Shown here in pieces: positions 1-8,867 of a stretch of 50,091 nucleotides of DNA. The first letter of the stretch is position 1; each line of letters starts with the position of its first letter. The translations under genes and the position numbers were made by a program. Source of the stretch: an uncultured Flavobacteriales bacterium (GTDB taxonomy: Bacteria; Bacteroidota; Bacteroidia; Palsa-965); the NCBI GenBank assembly GCA_903873905.1, contig CAIQQJ010000161.1, positions 1 through 50,091 on the forward strand, given 5' to 3'. Under the pieces are notes generated by a model. That model searched no databases. It was not told where the DNA came from and saw only the letters and a list, made by a program, of their open reading frames with translations.

Positions 1-430
1 AATTAACATGATCTGAAGAATAACCATAAGCACTTTCGCACTTTTCTGTTTTTTCTCCTCTTCTGAATCATCAGCCTCTTCCATCTTCTCATGAATTTCA
101 GAAGTTGTTTTCGCCAAAAGAAATACGCCACCGCAGAATAAAATAATATCTCGACCACTGAATCCATTTCCGAAAAGCGTAAAAAGATCCGCCTTCAATC
201 CGATAATCCATGTGATTCCAAAAAGCAAGCCGATTCGCATGAGCAAAGCCAATATCAATCCAATTGCCCGTGCGCGCTGACGCTCCTTTTTATCTTGAAC
301 CTTTCCGGCAATAATTGAAATGAAAATTACATTGTCGATTCCCAAAACGATTTCAAGCAAGGTCAAGGTCAACAAACTCAATAATCCGTCAAGGGTGCAC
401 AAGTGCTGTAATTGATGAGAAAAGTCCATA
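1..430 (-). CDS. TerC family integral membrane protein (C-terminal part outside window)
   Basis: Reading the minus strand from the ATG at 430 gives an open frame that runs off the left edge, so only the first 143 residues are visible. Residues about 28-40 contain the TerC hallmark EIVLGIDNVIFIS, an acidic motif inside a membrane helix. Further hydrophobic helices follow, then an acidic/lysine linker (EEADDSEEEKKQK) and the start of another helix. TerC proteins are multi-pass inner-membrane proteins linked to tellurite resistance and, in other bacteria, to manganese export. The substrate here cannot be decided. The gene is transcribed away from the PadR gene; 234 bp separate the two starts. 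The call is firm at family level. Confidence 0.88.
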
Positions 431-539
431 TCGAAAATATAATCCTGATTAGCGGTGGGCAAATGTAGCTGAAAAGATCATTTAATTGATTAGTCGAATT
501 TTTATTAAATTGATTTTCAATAAGATATCTATTATTCAT

Positions 540-560
540 GTACTATGTCTTGCATAGTAC
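540..560. promoter_or_regulatory. Palindromic operator overlapping the PadR promoter -33 element
   Basis: A perfect 8-bp inverted repeat, GTACTATG (540-547) and CATAGTAC (553-560), is separated by 5 bp. A TTG at 550-552 lies inside it and can serve as the -33 element. A TAnnTTTG -7 element (TATCTTTG, 574-581) follows 21 bp later. PadR regulators commonly bind ATGT/ACAT-type dyads and repress their own promoters, so autoregulation of the downstream gene is the natural inference. Confidence 0.65.
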
Positions 561-664
561 TAAAGTATAGATATATCTTTGCATCGTACAGGTTTGGATT
601 TGTGTTTTAAAATTCGAAATGTAAAACAGACCTAGAATACATTCTGAAAAACACGGAACAAAAA

Positions 665-1018
665 ATGACAATAGAAAATACAAAAGCAAACATCGAAAAC
701 ACTAAAGCGCAAATGCGAAAGGGTGTATTGGAGTTCTGCATTCTGTCAACACTATCAGAAGGTGATGCCTATCCGACAGAAATCATTGAGCGAATGAAAA
801 AAGCAAAACTCGTTGTAGTGGAAGGAACATTATATCCACTTCTTACGCGTTTGAAAAATCTTGAATTGTTATCCTATCGTTGGGAAGAATCTACCTCCGG
901 ACCTCCGCGAAAATATTACCGACTTACAGAAACAGGAGAACGTTTTTTGCGGGAACTTGAATCTACTTGGGATGAATTGGTCAATTCTGTGAATGAAGTC
1001 ACTAAAAAGAAAAAATAA
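665..1018 (+). CDS. PadR family transcriptional regulator
   Basis: The 117-residue protein has a winged-helix PadR domain. The motif MRKGVLEFCILSTLSEGDAY begins near residue 17. It continues with GTLYPLLTRL, and the wing region reads SGPPRKYYRLTETG. These are the usual PadR landmarks, and the length is that of the short subfamily 2. Such regulators dimerise and repress nearby genes until a ligand binds. It lies 30 bp upstream of a PspC-domain membrane protein on the same strand. PadR-PspC pairing is common in Bacteroidota and suggests a small envelope-stress operon. The palindrome at 540-560 probably makes the operon self-regulated. The ligand is unknown. Confidence 0.9.
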   Translation: MTIENTKANIENTKAQMRKGVLEFCILSTLSEGDAYPTEIIERMKKAKLVVVEGTLYPLLTRLKNLELLSYRWEESTSGPPRKYYRLTETGERFLRELESTWDELVNSVNEVTKKKK

Positions 1019-1048
1019 AATTCGAATATTATTTCAAACGACAAAACG

Positions 1049-2686
1049 ATGAATAAGACAGTCACCATAAATATCAGCGGCATCATTTTTCATATTGAAG
1101 AAGATGCATACGAGAAACTCGGAAATTATTTACGCACTGTTCGGAACCGTTTTTCGGAAGAAGATGGTCGCGATGAAATCATGACCGACATCGAATCGCG
1201 CATTGCCGAAATTCTCAATGAAAGAGTTGGACCATCCAAACAAGTTGTGCTCTTGCTCGATGTTGATCATGTGATTTCGTTGATGGGAGAACCCGATGCG
1301 ATTTCTGACAAGGAAGAAAAAGAAGAAACGAAATCTACCAATGAAGATTCGCATTCTAGTAACCCAAATCGTCGCCGCAGACTTTACCGCGATACGGATG
1401 ATAGAGTAATAGGTGGAGTTTGTTCAGGACTTGGATATTATTTTGATCTCGATCCGATTTGGATTCGTCTTGGATTCGTTCTGATCCTTTTTGCATTCGG
1501 AACTGGAATTCTGTTTTACATATTGTTGATGCTCATTATTCCAAAAGCTGAAACAACAGCCGAAAAGCTCGAAATGCGGAGAGAACCTGTTGATCTAAAT
1601 AACATCAGCAAAACAGTGAAGGAAGAATTCGATGGATTAAAAAAACGAGCGGAAGACTTTGGTCAGGAAGCAAAACAATATGGAAAAAAGTGGAAGGATG
1701 ATTCGCGCGATTGGAGAAAAAGAAACAGCGTACGAAGGGGATTCGAAGATTTTTTTAGTGGTATTTTCCATATCATAGGAAGAATATTTGCATTCGCACT
1801 TCTGATAATAGGAATACTTTTTTTAATCGGTCTTCTCACTTCAACATTTTCATTGACAAATTTCGGTCCGAGAGCATTTGGAGATAGTATTGAAAGTCTT
1901 TTCCCTGGTAGTTTTCACTATGCAATTGCAATCGCATCTTTTTTACTGGTATTTGGAATTCCAGTTGTAATGATGATATACAAAGGCATTCGATTAATTT
2001 TTCGAATCAAACGCAGCGACACGATTATCGGAATAAGCGCTTTGGTTTTATGGATTATCGGAATTGTGGGATGCACTTATTCAGTTGTCTCTGTGTCAAA
2101 AGGTTTTTCAGAACAAGTTTCCATTCACGAATATTTCCCAATGAAAAATGCGAAAATGGATACGCTCTATTTGAATGTAAAGATTGATCATGACATGGTC
2201 AATGAAGATTATCATTCGAAATGGAATCATCGTTATCATTTCGAACGTCGTTGGAAAGCGGTGAGTGTAAATGGAAGCGAAGTGAAATTCGGATATCCTG
2301 ATTTGAAAATTGTCCCATCTGATAATGACAGTCTACAAATGATTATTTACAGTTCTTCCTATGGATCAGAAAAAAGAGAAGCATTGGATCGATCGAAAGC
2401 AATTAGTTATCTAATTCAACAAAAAGATTCATTAATAACTTTCAATTCCTATTTCACCATTGGAGCCAATCAGCATTGGAGAGCGCAGCGGGTTCGCATA
2501 GAATTGCATGTTCCAAAAAACAAAGTTGTTTTTCTTTCAGGAACGATGCGTGATATGTTGAATGAGGTGGATAATCTTTCCAATGCCCTAGAAGAAGACA
2601 TGGTAGACCGCAGATGGAAAATGACAGATAAAGGATTAGAATGCATCGATTGCGCAGGATTGGAAGTTTCTGATAATCCTAAATAA
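1049..2686 (+). CDS. PspC domain-containing membrane protein
   Basis: This is a 545-residue protein. Residues 1-85 form a small N-terminal domain with MNKTVTINISG at the start and an acidic helix DEIMTDIESRIAEIL. After a charged Ser/Glu linker, residues about 109-167 match a PspC domain (RLYRDTDDRVIGGVCSGLG, then a hydrophobic helix ending in MLIIPKAE). Three more membrane segments lie near 237-257, 285-307 and 325-348. The C-terminal ~195 residues are soluble and probably outside the cytoplasm. PspC proteins act in phage-shock type envelope stress in enterobacteria; the role here is inferred only from the domain. It is very likely cotranscribed with the PadR gene. Confidence 0.85.
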   Translation: MNKTVTINISGIIFHIEEDAYEKLGNYLRTVRNRFSEEDGRDEIMTDIESRIAEILNERVGPSKQVVLLLDVDHVISLMGEPDAISDKEEKEETKSTNEDSHSSNPNRRRRLYRDTDDRVIGGVCSGLGYYFDLDPIWIRLGFVLILFAFGTGILFYILLMLIIPKAETTAEKLEMRREPVDLNNISKTVKEEFDGLKKRAEDFGQEAKQYGKKWKDDSRDWRKRNSVRRGFEDFFSGIFHIIGRIFAFALLIIGILFLIGLLTSTFSLTNFGPRAFGDSIESLFPGSFHYAIAIASFLLVFGIPVVMMIYKGIRLIFRIKRSDTIIGISALVLWIIGIVGCTYSVVSVSKGFSEQVSIHEYFPMKNAKMDTLYLNVKIDHDMVNEDYHSKWNHRYHFERRWKAVSVNGSEVKFGYPDLKIVPSDNDSLQMIIYSSSYGSEKREALDRSKAISYLIQQKDSLITFNSYFTIGANQHWRAQRVRIELHVPKNKVVFLSGTMRDMLNEVDNLSNALEEDMVDRRWKMTDKGLECIDCAGLEVSDNPK

Positions 2687-2687
2687 T

Positions 2688-2781
2688 AAGTTGGAATTAT
2701 GAAAGTTGAAAAAAAATAAAATCTCTTCAGAAAAAACTTTCTTATAAATAGAATCAAAAAATTTTCCAACTTCTCAACTTT
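2688..2781. repeat. Intergenic AAGTTG-type interleaved repeats after the PspC gene
   Basis: AAGTTGGAA (2688-2696) is the inverse of TTCCAACTT (2764-2772), and AAAGTTGA (2702-2709) is the inverse of TCAACTTT (2774-2781). The pairs are interleaved, not nested. The same word family reappears at 23.36-23.49 kb. No function is evident. Confidence 0.5.
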
Positions 2782-2814
2782 TAAACTCAAATGTTAAATT
2801 TCCAAAAATCTGAC

Positions 2815-2958
2815 GAATTAGGAGTAACAAACTACCAATTCCTCCGTCTTATAGTTGAACACCCTTTCTGAAGGTTAGGTTAGGCAGAAGGAAAGGTTCT
2901 GTTTCGTGCATTTGGTGTGCAGAAGGCCAGGTTTCGCAGCTCTGGCCTTCTTTTTTTT
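2815..2958 (+). ncRNA. Candidate small RNA ending in a strong terminator (unassigned)
   Basis: The gap between the PspC gene and the RRM gene holds no plausible protein gene. It does hold stable folding potential: CCTTTCTG (from about 2863) can pair with CAGAAGG (about 2884-2890), followed by a clear terminator at 2921-2958. No signature of SRP RNA, 6S RNA, tmRNA or RNase P RNA could be recognised, and no TAnnTTTG element was found just upstream. It may instead be the untranslated 3' end of the PspC transcript. Confidence 0.25.
2921..2958 (+). terminator. Rho-independent terminator
   Basis: AGAAGGCCAG (2921-2930) pairs with CTGGCCTTCT (2942-2951), with an 11-nt loop and a run of T to 2958. 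It ends the PspC transcript or a small RNA. Confidence 0.8.
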
Positions 2959-3015
2959 GAATATTTGGTTGTTAACGAAATGCACAGAGTGAAGGTCTTT
3001 GAGCCTTTTTGTATG

Positions 3016-3023
3016 TATCTTTG
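3016..3023 (+). promoter_or_regulatory. Bacteroidota -7 promoter element of the RRM gene
   Basis: TATCTTTG matches TAnnTTTG and sits 35 bp before the start codon, after the terminator at 2958. So the RRM gene has its own promoter. No well-spaced -33 TTG was found. Confidence 0.6.
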
Positions 3024-3058
3024 CAGTAAACAAACAAACAAACAAAGACCGAAATTAA

Positions 3059-3340
3059 ATGAACCTTTTCATCAACAACCTAGCTTGGGCAACAACAGAA
3101 GAAGATTTGCTCGGAATGCTTTCCCAATACGGAGAAGTAACATCTGTAAAAATCATTGTTGACAAATTCACCCAACGTAGCAAAGGCTTTGCATTTGCTG
3201 AAATGCCTGACAATGATGCCGCTAACAAAGCAATTGCTGAGTTAAATGGTGCAAATATCAAAGGCCGTAACATCAATGTAAATGAAGCCCGCCCAAAAAC
3301 GGAGCGACCTTCAAACTTTGACAGAAAAGACCGCTATTAA
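3059..3340 (+). CDS. RRM-domain RNA-binding protein
   Basis: This 93-residue protein is almost a single RNA recognition motif. RNP2 is LFINNL at residues 3-8 and RNP1 is KGFAFAEM at 42-49; each carries aromatic residues that stack on RNA bases. The tail is basic and polar (RPKTERPSNFDRKDRY). Bacteria use such small single-RRM proteins as RNA chaperones or post-transcriptional regulators, and they are widespread in Bacteroidota and cyanobacteria. It has its own promoter, is flanked by terminators at 2958 and 3406-3451, and so is monocistronic. RNA targets cannot be told from sequence. Confidence 0.92.
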   Translation: MNLFINNLAWATTEEDLLGMLSQYGEVTSVKIIVDKFTQRSKGFAFAEMPDNDAANKAIAELNGANIKGRNINVNEARPKTERPSNFDRKDRY

Positions 3341-3405
3341 GCGATCTTAGTAGGTGATATTACATTTCTTTAGTAGGACTGCAATTTCACCACTATCCCA
3401 TTTTT

Positions 3406-3451
3406 AAAAACAACCGTCTGATCAGTATTTGCTGTTAGGACGGTTGTTTTT
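3406..3451. terminator. Terminator after the RRM gene
   Basis: AAAAACAACCGTC (3406-3418) and GACGGTTGTTTTT (3439-3451) form a perfect 13-bp stem with a 20-nt loop, ending in T. It is symmetric and could act on both strands. Confidence 0.75.
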
Positions 3452-3535
3452 GTAATCATTTTCCCTTTCCTCAACAATACTTTCATTGAGACGAAAGGGA
3501 AATTTTAGTGCACGAGAATTAATCAAAAACCGCCA

Positions 3536-4606
3536 ATGTCCAAAATATCCTTCAACAACAAGCAAACAGATTTCACCATTGCCCTTAAGAAAAGCGTAGA
3601 GGATTATTTTTCCTCTCGAAATATTAAGACAACGGGAAACTGGAAACTCTATGTAAAGACGGCAATCGTAATTGCTACAGCAGTTACAACTTATTGGTTG
3701 CTCCTTTTTATACAACCTGCTGCGTGGATCAGTCTTCTGCTTTGCGCAATATTCGGAATCAATCTTGCAATTATCGGTTTTAATGCCATGCACGATGGAG
3801 CACACGGAAGCTATTCACAAAAACATTGGGTGAATGAAATCATGGCATACACACTTAACATGATGGGAGGAAGTTCCCTGATGTGGAAAGTGAAACACAA
3901 TATCATTCATCATACCTACACGAACATTGAAGGGCAAGATGATGATATCGACATCAAGCCATTTATTCGTACAAACGAGAACCAGAAAAAATACTGGTTC
4001 CATAAATACCAACACATTTATTTCCCAATTCTTTATTCCTTGACATTGTTGTGGTGGATTTTTCAACGCGATTTTTCAAAATATTTCACAGGCAAAATTT
4101 CTGGATTCAAAATCAAGAAACTGACATTAGTGGAGCATTTGATTTTTTGGGTTACAAAATTGGTTTACGTTTTCGTTTATCTTTTACTTCCAATGTATAT
4201 GGTTGGAATTGGCCCTGCAATTCTTGGATATTTGATTGCTTCCTTGGTTTGTGGTGTGGTATTGGCTGTTGTATTTCAACTGGCACACGTTGTTGAAGAT
4301 GCTGATTTCCCAATGCCAGATGCAACAACAAATATTATGGAGGAAACTTGGGTTATTCACCAATTCTCAACTACCGCTGATTTTGCAACACGTTCCAGAA
4401 TCATTTCATGGTTGACAGGCGGACTGAACTTTCAATTGGAGCATCACTTGTTTCCGAAAATATCACACATCCACTACCCTGCCCTTCATAAGGTAATTCA
4501 GGATCTTTGTAAAAAATACAATGTTCCAATAATCGAATATCCGAATTTGCAGAGAGCATTAAAATCACACATCTCCTATTTAAGAACTGTTGGCGCTATG
4601 GCCTAA
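3536..4606 (+). CDS. Membrane fatty acid desaturase (acyl-CoA/front-end type)
   Basis: The 356-residue protein has the three histidine boxes of membrane di-iron desaturases: HDGAH at 86-90, HNIIHH at 121-126 and QLEHH at about 300-304. The glutamine form of the third box is typical of front-end and linoleoyl-CoA-type desaturases. Hydrophobic helices lie at about 43-60, 65-82 and in the 175-240 region. There is no N-terminal cytochrome b5 domain, so electrons must come from a separate carrier. The enzyme would introduce a double bond into an acyl chain, probably adjusting membrane fluidity. Position specificity cannot be predicted. The start at 3536 leaves a normal-length N terminus. Confidence 0.88.
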   Translation: MSKISFNNKQTDFTIALKKSVEDYFSSRNIKTTGNWKLYVKTAIVIATAVTTYWLLLFIQPAAWISLLLCAIFGINLAIIGFNAMHDGAHGSYSQKHWVNEIMAYTLNMMGGSSLMWKVKHNIIHHTYTNIEGQDDDIDIKPFIRTNENQKKYWFHKYQHIYFPILYSLTLLWWIFQRDFSKYFTGKISGFKIKKLTLVEHLIFWVTKLVYVFVYLLLPMYMVGIGPAILGYLIASLVCGVVLAVVFQLAHVVEDADFPMPDATTNIMEETWVIHQFSTTADFATRSRIISWLTGGLNFQLEHHLFPKISHIHYPALHKVIQDLCKKYNVPIIEYPNLQRALKSHISYLRTVGAMA

Positions 4607-4668
4607 TAAATTGATTCCATATTCTCAAAACATTTTTTTATACTTGTATCCGCATAAACAACAACAAC

Positions 4669-4944
4669 ATGGAAAATAACGCACACACAGACAATCACGA
4701 TAGCCACGCAACCGAGGGCGATCGCCAATCTTATCCTAAAGGATGGTGGATTCCAAAAGTTGGGTTATTAATTATCGCACTTGGATTTACTGTACTTGGA
4801 AGTGTAATCTTCAGTCATGCAGGAACTGATCGTTGGGGAAAAACCGAACAATGTGAGAAAAATGGAAAATGTTGTGCGGGAGAAAACGCCAATGGAGCGA
4901 ATTGCAAGGATGGAAAAGAAGCTACAGGAACAAAAGCAAAATAA
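4669..4944 (+). CDS. Small single-pass membrane protein, Cys-rich tail, unknown function
   Basis: This is a 91-residue protein. A His/Asp-rich N terminus (about 1-25) is followed by one membrane helix (VGLLIIALGFTVLGSVIF, about 31-48) and a C-terminal tail with four cysteines (QCEKNGKCC...NCK) and many Lys/Gly. The gene lies 62 bp after the desaturase and has a terminator right behind it. The His-rich head and Cys-rich tail could bind metal, but that is speculation. No known family was recognised. Confidence 0.6.
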   Translation: MENNAHTDNHDSHATEGDRQSYPKGWWIPKVGLLIIALGFTVLGSVIFSHAGTDRWGKTEQCEKNGKCCAGENANGANCKDGKEATGTKAK

Positions 4945-4990
4945 TATCTTCTGGAAATTTAGCTGGAATAATTTTTAGCTGTGAAATTGC

Positions 4991-5024
4991 AAAGGGAATC
5001 TGAAAAACAGATTCCCTTTTTTTT
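4991..5024 (+). terminator. Rho-independent terminator
   Basis: AAAGGGAATCTG (4991-5002) pairs with CAGATTCCCTTT (5008-5019) across a 5-nt loop, with a T run to 5024. It closes the small membrane protein transcript. Confidence 0.85.
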
Positions 5025-5169
5025 ATATTAAACAATATCAAACTTTCCTTAAAATTATTTTTATTTATTGTAGCGATACAAGCCTTCCAAGATCCACATT
5101 TAGCCAGTAAAATGATTAATTTTATGGCAAATACCTCCGTCGGGTTAAATTCAAAAAACCGCCATTTAA

Positions 5170-7589
5170 ATGAGTAACGTAGTCGAGAAAAACGCTTCTG
5201 TTTCAAAAGAAAAATTGCAGGAATTCAGAAACATCATTTTGAAGGATTATCGCATTGCCAACGAGAGCCGTGAAGCTAGTTTAACAGGAAGAAAGGAAGT
5301 GCTTACCGGAAAAGCAAAATTCGGAATTTTCGGAGATGGAAAAGAAGTTGCACAGATTGCAATGGCAAAATCATTTCGTGAAGGTGATTTTCGTTCTGGA
5401 TATTATCGCGATCAGACTTTCATGTTCGCCACTGAAAATCTCACTATTCGTGAATGGTTTGCTCAACTATACGCACACACAGATTTAGAAGCAGAACCTT
5501 CTTCAGCGGGTCGCCAAATGAACGGACATTTTGCAACACGCAGCTTGAACGCAGATGGCTCATGGAAAGATCTTACAAAAATCAAAAATTCTTCGGCTGA
5601 TATTTCTTGCACTGGTTCACAAATGCCACGCTTGCTCGGACTTGCACTCGCATCAAAACATTATCGTCAAAATATAGAATTGCAGTCTTTACAGTTTTCA
5701 AAATTCTCCGATAAAGGAAATGAAATTGCCTTTGGTACCATTGGTGATGCTTCCACTTCTGAAGGATTATTTTGGGAAACAATGAATGCTGCTGCTGTCA
5801 TGCAAATCCCAATGCTTGTTTCTGTTTGGGATGATGGCTATGGAATTTCTGTTCCGAAAAAATATCAAACCACAAAAGAAAGTATTTCAGAAGCGCTTTC
5901 CGGTTTTCAACGAAATGAAAACCATACAGGCTTCCAAATTTTCAAAACAAAAGGATGGGATTATGCTCATCTGCTTGACACCTACGAAAAAGCTACAAAA
6001 ATTTGTAGAGAAGAACATGTTCCAGTATTGGTTCACGTAGAAGAAGTAAATCAACCACTGGGCCATTCCACTTCTGGCTCGCATGAACGTTACAAGACAG
6101 CGGAACGAATGCAGTGGGAAAAAGATTTCGATTGCATCAAGAAATTCCGTGAATGGATTCTTTCATCATCTATTGCAAGCGTTGAAGAACTTGATCAATT
6201 GGAAAAAGATGCAAAAGAAAAAGTTCGCAATGACAGACGTACTGCATGGGATGCTTTTCTTGCTCCAATGAAAATTGAAGTGACTGAAGTGCTTGCTTTG
6301 CTTGATGAACTTGCGAAGCAATCCAGTAACGGAGTATTTGTTTCTAAAATCAGAAACGATCTTGCAACAAGTACTGATCCACTTCGCCGCGACATTATTA
6401 CTGCAGCAAAAACTGCATTACGTTTTGTGAAAAATGAAAATAATATCGCGCGAACAAATCTTATTAGTTGGTTAGAGCTAACCAAAATTGCAAATCACAA
6501 GCGTTATGCTTCCAATTTGCAGAGTGGAAAAGCGCTTGACATAAAAGAAATAAAACCTACCTACAGTGAAGAAGAAAAATTGTGCGATGGAAGAGAAATT
6601 CTCCGCGATAATTTTGATTCATTGCTCGAAAATAATCCTGAACTCGTCATCTTCGGGGAGGATGTCGGATTTATTGGTGGTGTGAATCAAGGTCTAGAAG
6701 GCTTGCAAAAAAATACGGAGAAATTCGTGTCTTCGATACTGGAATTCGTGAAGCAACAATTGTTGGGCAAGCAATAGGAATGGCCATGCGGGGTTTACGA
6801 CCTATTTGTGAAATCCAATACCTCGATTATCTTCTTTACGGATTGCAGATCATGAGTGATGATCTTTCCACTTTACAATGGAGAACAGTTGGTGGACAAA
6901 AAGCACCAGTCATCATCCGTACGCGCGGTCATCGATTGGAAGGTGTTTGGCATTCTGGTTCTCCAATGGGAATGATCATCAACGCACTTCGTGGATTATA
7001 CATTTGCGTTCCGCGGAATATGACACAAGCTGCTGGAATCTACAATACATTACTTTCCGCTGACGAACCTGCATTGGTTGTTGAATCACTTAATGGCTAT
7101 CGATTGAAAGAACGAGTTCCTGAAAATTGGGGTGAATTCAAAGTGCAATTGGGTATTCCTGAAATTTTACGAGAAGGAAAAGATGTGACGCTGGTTTCTT
7201 ATGGCTCAACATTGCGCTTGTGCATGGATGCTGCGAAACAATTACAAGAAGCTGATATTTCAGTGGAAGTAATTGATGTGCAAACCTTGTTACCATTCGA
7301 TAAAAATAATTCCATTGTTGAATCTGTCAAGAAAACAAATCGACTGCTTGTTGTGGATGAAGATGTTCCAGGAGGAGCTTCTGCATTCATTATGCAGAAT
7401 ATTCTTGAGAATCAAAATGGCTTCAAATATCTCGATAGCGAACCAAAAACATTGACTGCAAAAGAACATCGTCCTGCTTATGGTTCTGATGGTGATTTTT
7501 TCAGCAAGCCAGGTGTCGTTGATATTTATGATGCAGTTTATTCAATGATGAATGAAGCTGATCCTGTTAAATGGCCTGCTATTTATTGA
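5170..7589 (+). pseudogene. Fused alpha/beta ketoacid dehydrogenase E1 gene, split by a -1 shift
   Basis: Two frames together encode one E1 enzyme. The first (5170-6777) gives an E1-alpha part with the thiamine diphosphate motif GDASTSEG near residues 192-199 and DDGYGIS, then the start of E1-beta ([19 protein letters not shown]). It then leaves frame for about 20 junk codons. The second frame resumes at tac 6714-6716 with [19 protein letters not shown] and runs to 7589 ([18 protein letters not shown] and the transketolase C-terminal domain). The break is at seven A (6707-6713); one extra A would give a single protein of about 806 residues. The heptamer A AAA AAT (6708-6714) is also a legal -1 slippery site. 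Either a homopolymer error, a real lesion or programmed frameshifting is possible. Substrate (pyruvate or branched-chain) is uncertain. Confidence 0.8.
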
Positions 7590-7733
7590 GCCTTTATCAG
7601 GAATTCCCTGTTTTAAGGACAATATTTTAACATATTCATTGGCACCTTAACTTATCGGAGGGTATGCTTCAATTTCCTATTTTTACACGTTCACAAAAAA
7701 ACCATTCCGCCACGGTGGATAAAAAAAACCAAA

Positions 7734-8816
7734 ATGAAACATTCTTTACTCACGCTTGCAGCTTGCGCATTTGTTTCTGCTTTGTCTGCACAAACAACCA
7801 TCACTGAAAACGACATGGCTCCAGTGATGACGATGTTACGCATCGCAAAAGACACCCTACCCGATACTTCCTTGGTTCATCCAGGAAATATTGGAGCAAA
7901 TCAAACTTATAACCTCGCTGGGCTTGCCAACAATTCAGTTGACACAATGAATTTTTCATTGCCTTCATTTACACCCTACGGAAATTTGTACCCAAACTGC
8001 AATCGTGTAATTATTCAAAGTCCTTCTGCAAGTCCTACTTATGCTTTTTGCACTCAAAATTCAACTGGACTTTACATGAATGGTGGCGTAGCTGATCCTG
8101 GAACTGGTTCACCTGTTAATCTAACTAATACACCTGCTGAAACCAACATCACTTTTCCTTCATCCCTCGGCACCACCTTTTCAAATAATTTCACTTCTCA
8201 TGCAAAATTCTTTTATGGTCAAGATCCAGGAATCGGATTTGTATTGGATTCCGTTGAAATCATTTCTCATATCGTGAAAACATCTGTAATTGACGGATGG
8301 GGAAGTGTTACAACACCTGCAGGAACTTTTAATTGTGCTAGACAAACAGTTCTCCGCACAAACGTAGATAGTATTTACGGCTATGCAATGTTTCCTCTTT
8401 TTGGATGGGCTTTCTTGATTTCGCAAACAGATTCCAACCGTGTTTATTCTTATTGGGCAAATGGAATTGGGTATCCTGTTGCTCAATTAACAGATGCACA
8501 TGAATTCGGAATAATTACTTCTGGAGAATATTTTCTGTCAACTGCCATTGCGGGAATACAAGAACATTCCAACGCTTCCTTGATTTCAGTTTATCCAAAT
8601 CCTGCAAGTGACAATATTAATTTCAATTCAAAGGCAAATTCAGTTTCAATAATTGAAATTTATGATGTGAATGGACAATTGATTTCATCTCAAGCATTAA
8701 TGAATGCCAATACATCAATTAATGTCAGTGCATTCTCCAATGGAATTTATTTCTACAGCGCAATTGATGTGAATGGAAATACAATTGACCGTGGCAAATT
8801 TAGTGTTGCACATTAA
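7734..8816 (+). CDS. Secreted protein with T9SS type A sorting domain
   Basis: The 360-residue protein starts with a Sec signal peptide (MKHSLLTLAACAFVSALSAQ). The last ~80 residues form a type IX secretion sorting domain: SVYPNPASDNINF, then IEIYDVNGQL, SINVSAFSNGIYFY and a final basic/Gly strand ending SVAH. Cargo of this type crosses the outer membrane through the Por/Spr machinery and is often anchored to the surface. The middle (about 25-275) was not recognised and contains no visible catalytic motif. A TATTTTTA element at 7678-7685 may be the -7 box. A terminator follows at 8834-8867. Confidence 0.85.
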   Translation: MKHSLLTLAACAFVSALSAQTTITENDMAPVMTMLRIAKDTLPDTSLVHPGNIGANQTYNLAGLANNSVDTMNFSLPSFTPYGNLYPNCNRVIIQSPSASPTYAFCTQNSTGLYMNGGVADPGTGSPVNLTNTPAETNITFPSSLGTTFSNNFTSHAKFFYGQDPGIGFVLDSVEIISHIVKTSVIDGWGSVTTPAGTFNCARQTVLRTNVDSIYGYAMFPLFGWAFLISQTDSNRVYSYWANGIGYPVAQLTDAHEFGIITSGEYFLSTAIAGIQEHSNASLISVYPNPASDNINFNSKANSVSIIEIYDVNGQLISSQALMNANTSINVSAFSNGIYFYSAIDVNGNTIDRGKFSVAH

Positions 8817-8833
8817 TAAAATACTGCTTCAAT

Positions 8834-8867
8834 AAAAAAACCGAATTCAAATGAGTTCGGTTTTTTT
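8834..8867. terminator. Bidirectional terminator between convergent genes
   Basis: AAAAAAACCGAA (8834-8845) and TTCGGTTTTTTT (8856-8867) pair, with T runs on both strands. It serves the T9SS cargo gene (+) and the facing TPR/PD40 gene (-), which ends at 8866. Confidence 0.82.

Noticed and set aside
2863-2915. Signal recognition particle RNA
   Set aside because: GGTTAGG and GAAGGAA words recall helix 8, but the GGAA loop with flanking GCAGC side is absent.
2917-3162. Plus-strand frame overlapping the RRM gene start
   Set aside because: It runs through a terminator and promoter and overlaps a well-supported RRM gene in another frame.
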